Below are positions 59,049 through 62,420 of a stretch of DNA of 62,420 bases, piece by piece. Numbering within the stretch: the first letter of the stretch is position 1; each line of letters begins with the position of its first letter. The notes under the pieces are model-generated. The model was not told the DNA's origin. It saw only the letters and a program-made list of their open reading frames with translations, and did no database searches. Source of the stretch: Lactarius indigo (lineage: Eukaryota; Basidiomycota; Agaricomycetes; Russulales; Russulaceae); the NCBI GenBank assembly GCA_025766275.1, contig JAFKAC010000213.1, positions 1-62,420 on the forward strand, given 5' to 3'. The translations under genes and the position numbers were made by a program.

Positions 59049-61339
59049 GCGGCATGCCGCGCTACGTCGCGATATCTTGTCTAGTCATGTTACGCTACCT
59101 ACGTTGTGAGGGTAATAGTTATTTTATGTGGGACATGCTGTATGTATTTTTGTTTTGTTTTTTTTACTCTCGTCTCAGTGCACGTCTCTCTCTCTTCGCC
59201 TTCTTCACGTCTTACGGCCTCGTTATCACGCTTTCGTTCTTCTCTTCTCTTTTATTCCGTCGACCAGGGCCTGTTTGTCATTACGTGCCTAATTGGGGGA
59301 AATGCTACTCTCACGCACGTCGTCGACCCGAGAGCTGCCACCAAAAGAGAGAAACAAAAACGGAACAAAGGGTCGATTGATAACGAAAAGTGTTTTGACA
59401 GCACTTTACTAACCGAAATGAACGATGACGATGAACGATGACGTGGGTTTCTCGGAGCAAGTACAGTACGACCAACAAATGGCGAACGACACCAAGGCAC
59501 GGGGGGTCGAGCTTTACGTTAACCCTCGTTTTTCTCTCTCGGTGTTCGGTCCGAAGAGAGACACTTCGCTCGCTCGAATGCGTCTTTCATTTCTCATACT
59601 ACTAGTACACGTGTACCACTAATGTCAAGAAGCCATACACTTACGACTCAATGCGTGGCAAGCCGCAGACAAGCGGCGTTCCGCAAGCGCCACCGCGCTT
59701 ATCGCATCCATCATCTTGTTGCTCGAACACTGGCACGAACCCCCCCCCCCCCCCACCGAGGTGACATTGTCGCTTTGCTTGCTTCTTGTAGCATAGCACC
59801 TGGACTCAACTACAGTGGCGTCCGATCAATCAAATCGATCACTGATCGAGGCCAGCTAAACTCTCAATCCACTTCTCGGATATTCGTCCCGAATAGCTAG
59901 CGGGGGGCACCTCATTTTTTTTTGGATCCCGATTTTCTTTTTTTTTTTTTTACCTTGGTCGCCGTTGACACGTGGTTCGCGATAATTTGCGATGATAGAT
60001 TCAAATTTTTTTTATTGGATGTCGTGCAATGCCCGCACTCGCACTCTCTGATGGTAGTCGCGCTTCTCGCTCTCCCTAATAACTCGTTGCAGCACAGCAG
60101 GGTCCAGTCCCGGTCGCCTCCGTTAGGGGGCGATCTCGTCTTTCTTGCCTCGTTATCTCTTTGATCCACTCACTCCCCCCCGTTCCTGCCTCTCTATCAT
60201 AGTCTGTCTGACCATGTCGATTTTGATTTCAACTATACTATCGTCATCAATCGACACGTACTTTTTTTTGATAGTGTGTGGTTCTTTTTTTTTTTTTTTG
60301 TACCGTTAACGAAACGCTGCAGCTCTTGGGTCATCGGCATGGAAGGATGATACGGCCGCAGATGGTCCGCCCGACCCAACCGTATACGATAGAACCATTC
60401 GCCAGTGTACTCTCTTCCTAAGGTAAAACGCATTACTGTACTTCGCAGTTTTCGGTGCGAACTTGCCGAACGAAGAAAGGGCCGCGGGGGGAGGGGACCA
60501 GAAAAAGTCAGTTATGAATGAGAGATTACGTTTGCTTCCGTTACTATGAGCTTTGGAGAGTTGGAAGCGATCGATTCAAGATACGACATGATGCGAGAGA
60601 AGGAGAAGACGCCTAGCCACTGCCTGCAAGCACACGTCATGATAAAGGGCAGCAGAACGCCTTCAAATGTCTTATTCGATTGGCGTGCAGGCCGTCAGGC
60701 TACTAGTATGACCCCGTGATTTATTCTGTATCAATGCATTAGAAGTCTTTGTCAGTAAGTGCTGTTTATCAACCCGGTCTCATGCGGCCTTCATCCACGC
60801 CATGGTATACGTTACTCTTAACGTTGATTTCTGATTCTCTTTAGAAAAAGTTATATGGAACTCGAAACTCGTGTGTTCGTGAAAACTTGGCGGGTTCCCT
60901 CTACTTTAATTCTGGCGGACTCGGCCGAGTCAATTATTAGGACACTCACCGCGGCATGGGATCGACAAACTCAACAGATATAATCATCTGAGACGTACGG
61001 AGAAAGAGGGGTAGAGAAGCAAAGAAGAGAAGCAAGTAGCCATTTCCTTCCCGCGTTCGCCGGCAGTAGAGCCCCCCCTCCTTTTTTGTTTGACTCATTC
61101 TGTTTTTATTTGAAGAAAAAGACAAAAACTAGACTAAATCATCGACAAGACGAGGGCGCTGGAAAGTGTACGTGAGAACGGAATGGTTATGATGTCTGTG
61201 TGGTTTTAATATGGTAGTACAGACGAGAGAGAGATTAAAAATGAATACAAGCGAAAAAGTTTGAGGGAACAATGTGTGATACGCGTGCGGTAAGTATCCG
61301 GGTCTGCCAGCCGGACCGGGTGTGTGCATATCCACGCGT
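59049..61339. other. 2.3-kb intergenic region, no gene seen
   Basis: Spacer between convergent genes, rich in simple sequence: C15 at 59740-59754 and T runs near 59939-59951 and 60286-60299. No domain motifs on either strand. Confidence 0.5.
59740..59754. repeat. C15 homopolymer run
   Basis: Fifteen consecutive C, likely length-variable. Confidence 0.9.
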
Positions 61340-62420
61340 TTATTTCCGCAAGCCGAAAGCCTCCTATTTTGCGGGGGAGAACGTCAGTGCAGGAGACACG
61401 CGCGAAAAACGGAAAACGCACCTTGATCTCCGCATCGAACCTCTCCGCGACCTTCCTCCGCTGCACCTTCTGCGCAGCCGTGACGAGCCCGCTCTCGGGC
61501 GTCCACTCGTCCGCAGTGAGCACGACCGCCTGGAGCATCTCGATGCCCTTGAACCCGCTCTTCTTCCCCGCCGCGTTGCACCCCTTCAACACGAGATCCT
61601 TGACCTTCGCGCTCGCGCACAGGCTCGCCAGCGACGCGTGCGGGTCCTCCTCAGGGAGCGCCGCGCGCAGGTGGCCCTCGTGCGGCACGATGATCGCGAT
61701 CGGCTGCGTCGCGTCTGGGATCGCGTGCACGCAGATGTTCGACACGTAGTTGCACGATTTGTACGTCGACTCGAGCCGCTCGAGCGCGATGTACTCACCC
61801 CCTTGCAGCTTTACGAGGTTCTTGATACTGTAAACGACGATTAGTTCGGGGACGTGCGTGCAGCTGCGACGGGACACCTTACCGATCAATTATCGTCAGC
61901 GTGCCGTCCTTGTTCCACTGGCCAACGTCGCCCGTGCGCAACCAGCCGTCCTTTGTGAAGGTGTCCTCGCTATTATTCAGGTCATCGCGCTTGTAATAAC
62001 CACTGGTGACGGAAGGGCCACGGAGGAGGATCTCGCCTTGTGGCGGGTTGTTGGTCGAGAGGTATCCGGCATCGGGCACGTCGAGGAACTTGATCTCGAT
62101 CGACGGTGATGGAAGGCCTACGCAACCATATCGCATCATATCCGGTGGGAGGATGCTGCACATGCCGCATGTTTCCGTCATCCCATAACCTGCGTGCGCA
62201 TCATCGATCAGTTTCCCAAGAGGCATCATAGAACCCAGTCATGATGCCGACGCACCTTGAACGATAGTAACTAATGCGGTAGTCAGGAACTCCTGAGTCT
62301 CACGAGAGAGCGCGGCGCCACGGACAACGCCACGCGCGAGACGGCCACCGGTCCCTTCCTTGATCTTCGAGAACACGACAGCGTCCACGACGCTCTTGAG
62401 TCCGGGTACGTTGGCTTTCT
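61340..62420 (-). CDS. Long-chain acyl-CoA synthetase, C-terminal part (runs off window)
   Basis: ATP-dependent ligase activating fatty acids to acyl-CoA. The visible exons are 62420-62256, 62189-61883, 61827-61422 and 61363-61340; the N-terminal half lies to the right of the window. Motifs: YGMTETCG of the AMP-binding domain, GEILLRGPSVTSGYYK, then the fatty-acyl-CoA synthetase signature DGWLRTGDVGQWNKDGTL, IIDRIKNLVKLQGGEYIALE, and the C-terminal QRRKVAERFDAEIK/EAFGLRK. The last exon is only 24 nt. The C-terminus is not a canonical peroxisomal SKL signal, so an ER or lipid-droplet enzyme of the Faa1/4 type is more likely than a peroxisomal one. Confidence 0.9.

Overview
This is nuclear DNA of a filamentous basidiomycete, most likely an agaricomycete. 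Most gene models carry many introns of about 50 nt with GTRNGT donors. The gene families also fit: a Plavaka-type transposase with a DUF6532 companion, a TPR-CHAT protein, a velvet regulator, Zn2Cys6 and S53 expansions, and fungal Akr1, SET5 and Naa30 proteins. No rRNA, tRNA or CRISPR was found. Gene models were built by splicing by eye; where exon lengths are given they sum to an intact reading frame.

Layout. 1-3.6 kb: two head-to-head sedolisin (S53) peptidase genes; the left one runs off the window and the right one has lost two active-site aspartates. 4.3-9.06 kb: a divergent pair about 100 bp apart, an Akr1-type ankyrin-DHHC palmitoyltransferase (-) and a Golgi pH regulator (+). 10.7 kb: a relic of a third S53 gene containing a micro-inversion. 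11.8-21.1 kb: one TPR-CHAT gene split by a 6115-bp Plavaka element (12640-18754) with matching termini, a 2-bp AT duplication, an intact 1002-residue transposase and a divergent DUF6532 gene. 21.6-22.7 kb: NatC catalytic subunit Naa30. 24.4-25.5 kb: a secreted M43 metalloprotease interrupted by a stop codon, preceded by a duplicated promoter-like block. 26.5-29.8 kb: cytochrome bc1 core protein 2 and a SET5-like methyltransferase, both (-). 30.7-31.8 kb: a GST-fold protein. 32.0-36.9 kb: a 17-exon DNA polymerase lambda/Pol4 with a 12-nt micro-exon and a 1.24-kb intron. 37.4-40.4 kb: a velvet factor with a very long Pro/His/Tyr-rich tail. 40.4-50.2 kb: nearly 10 kb without a recognisable gene. 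50.2-52.1 kb: an intronless L-amino-acid-oxidase-like flavoprotein. 52.1-55.7 kb: no gene seen. 55.7-59.0 kb: a Zn2Cys6 transcription factor. 61.3 kb to the end: the C-terminal part of a long-chain acyl-CoA synthetase (-).

How the genes relate. Most are independent housekeeping or regulatory genes. Two links are worth noting: the Akr1/GPHR pair shares one short promoter and both products belong to the Golgi/endomembrane system, and the S53 genes plus relic record local birth and decay of a secreted peptidase family. The most striking event is the apparently intact transposon inside the TPR-CHAT gene, whose two halves still join in frame across the insertion site.
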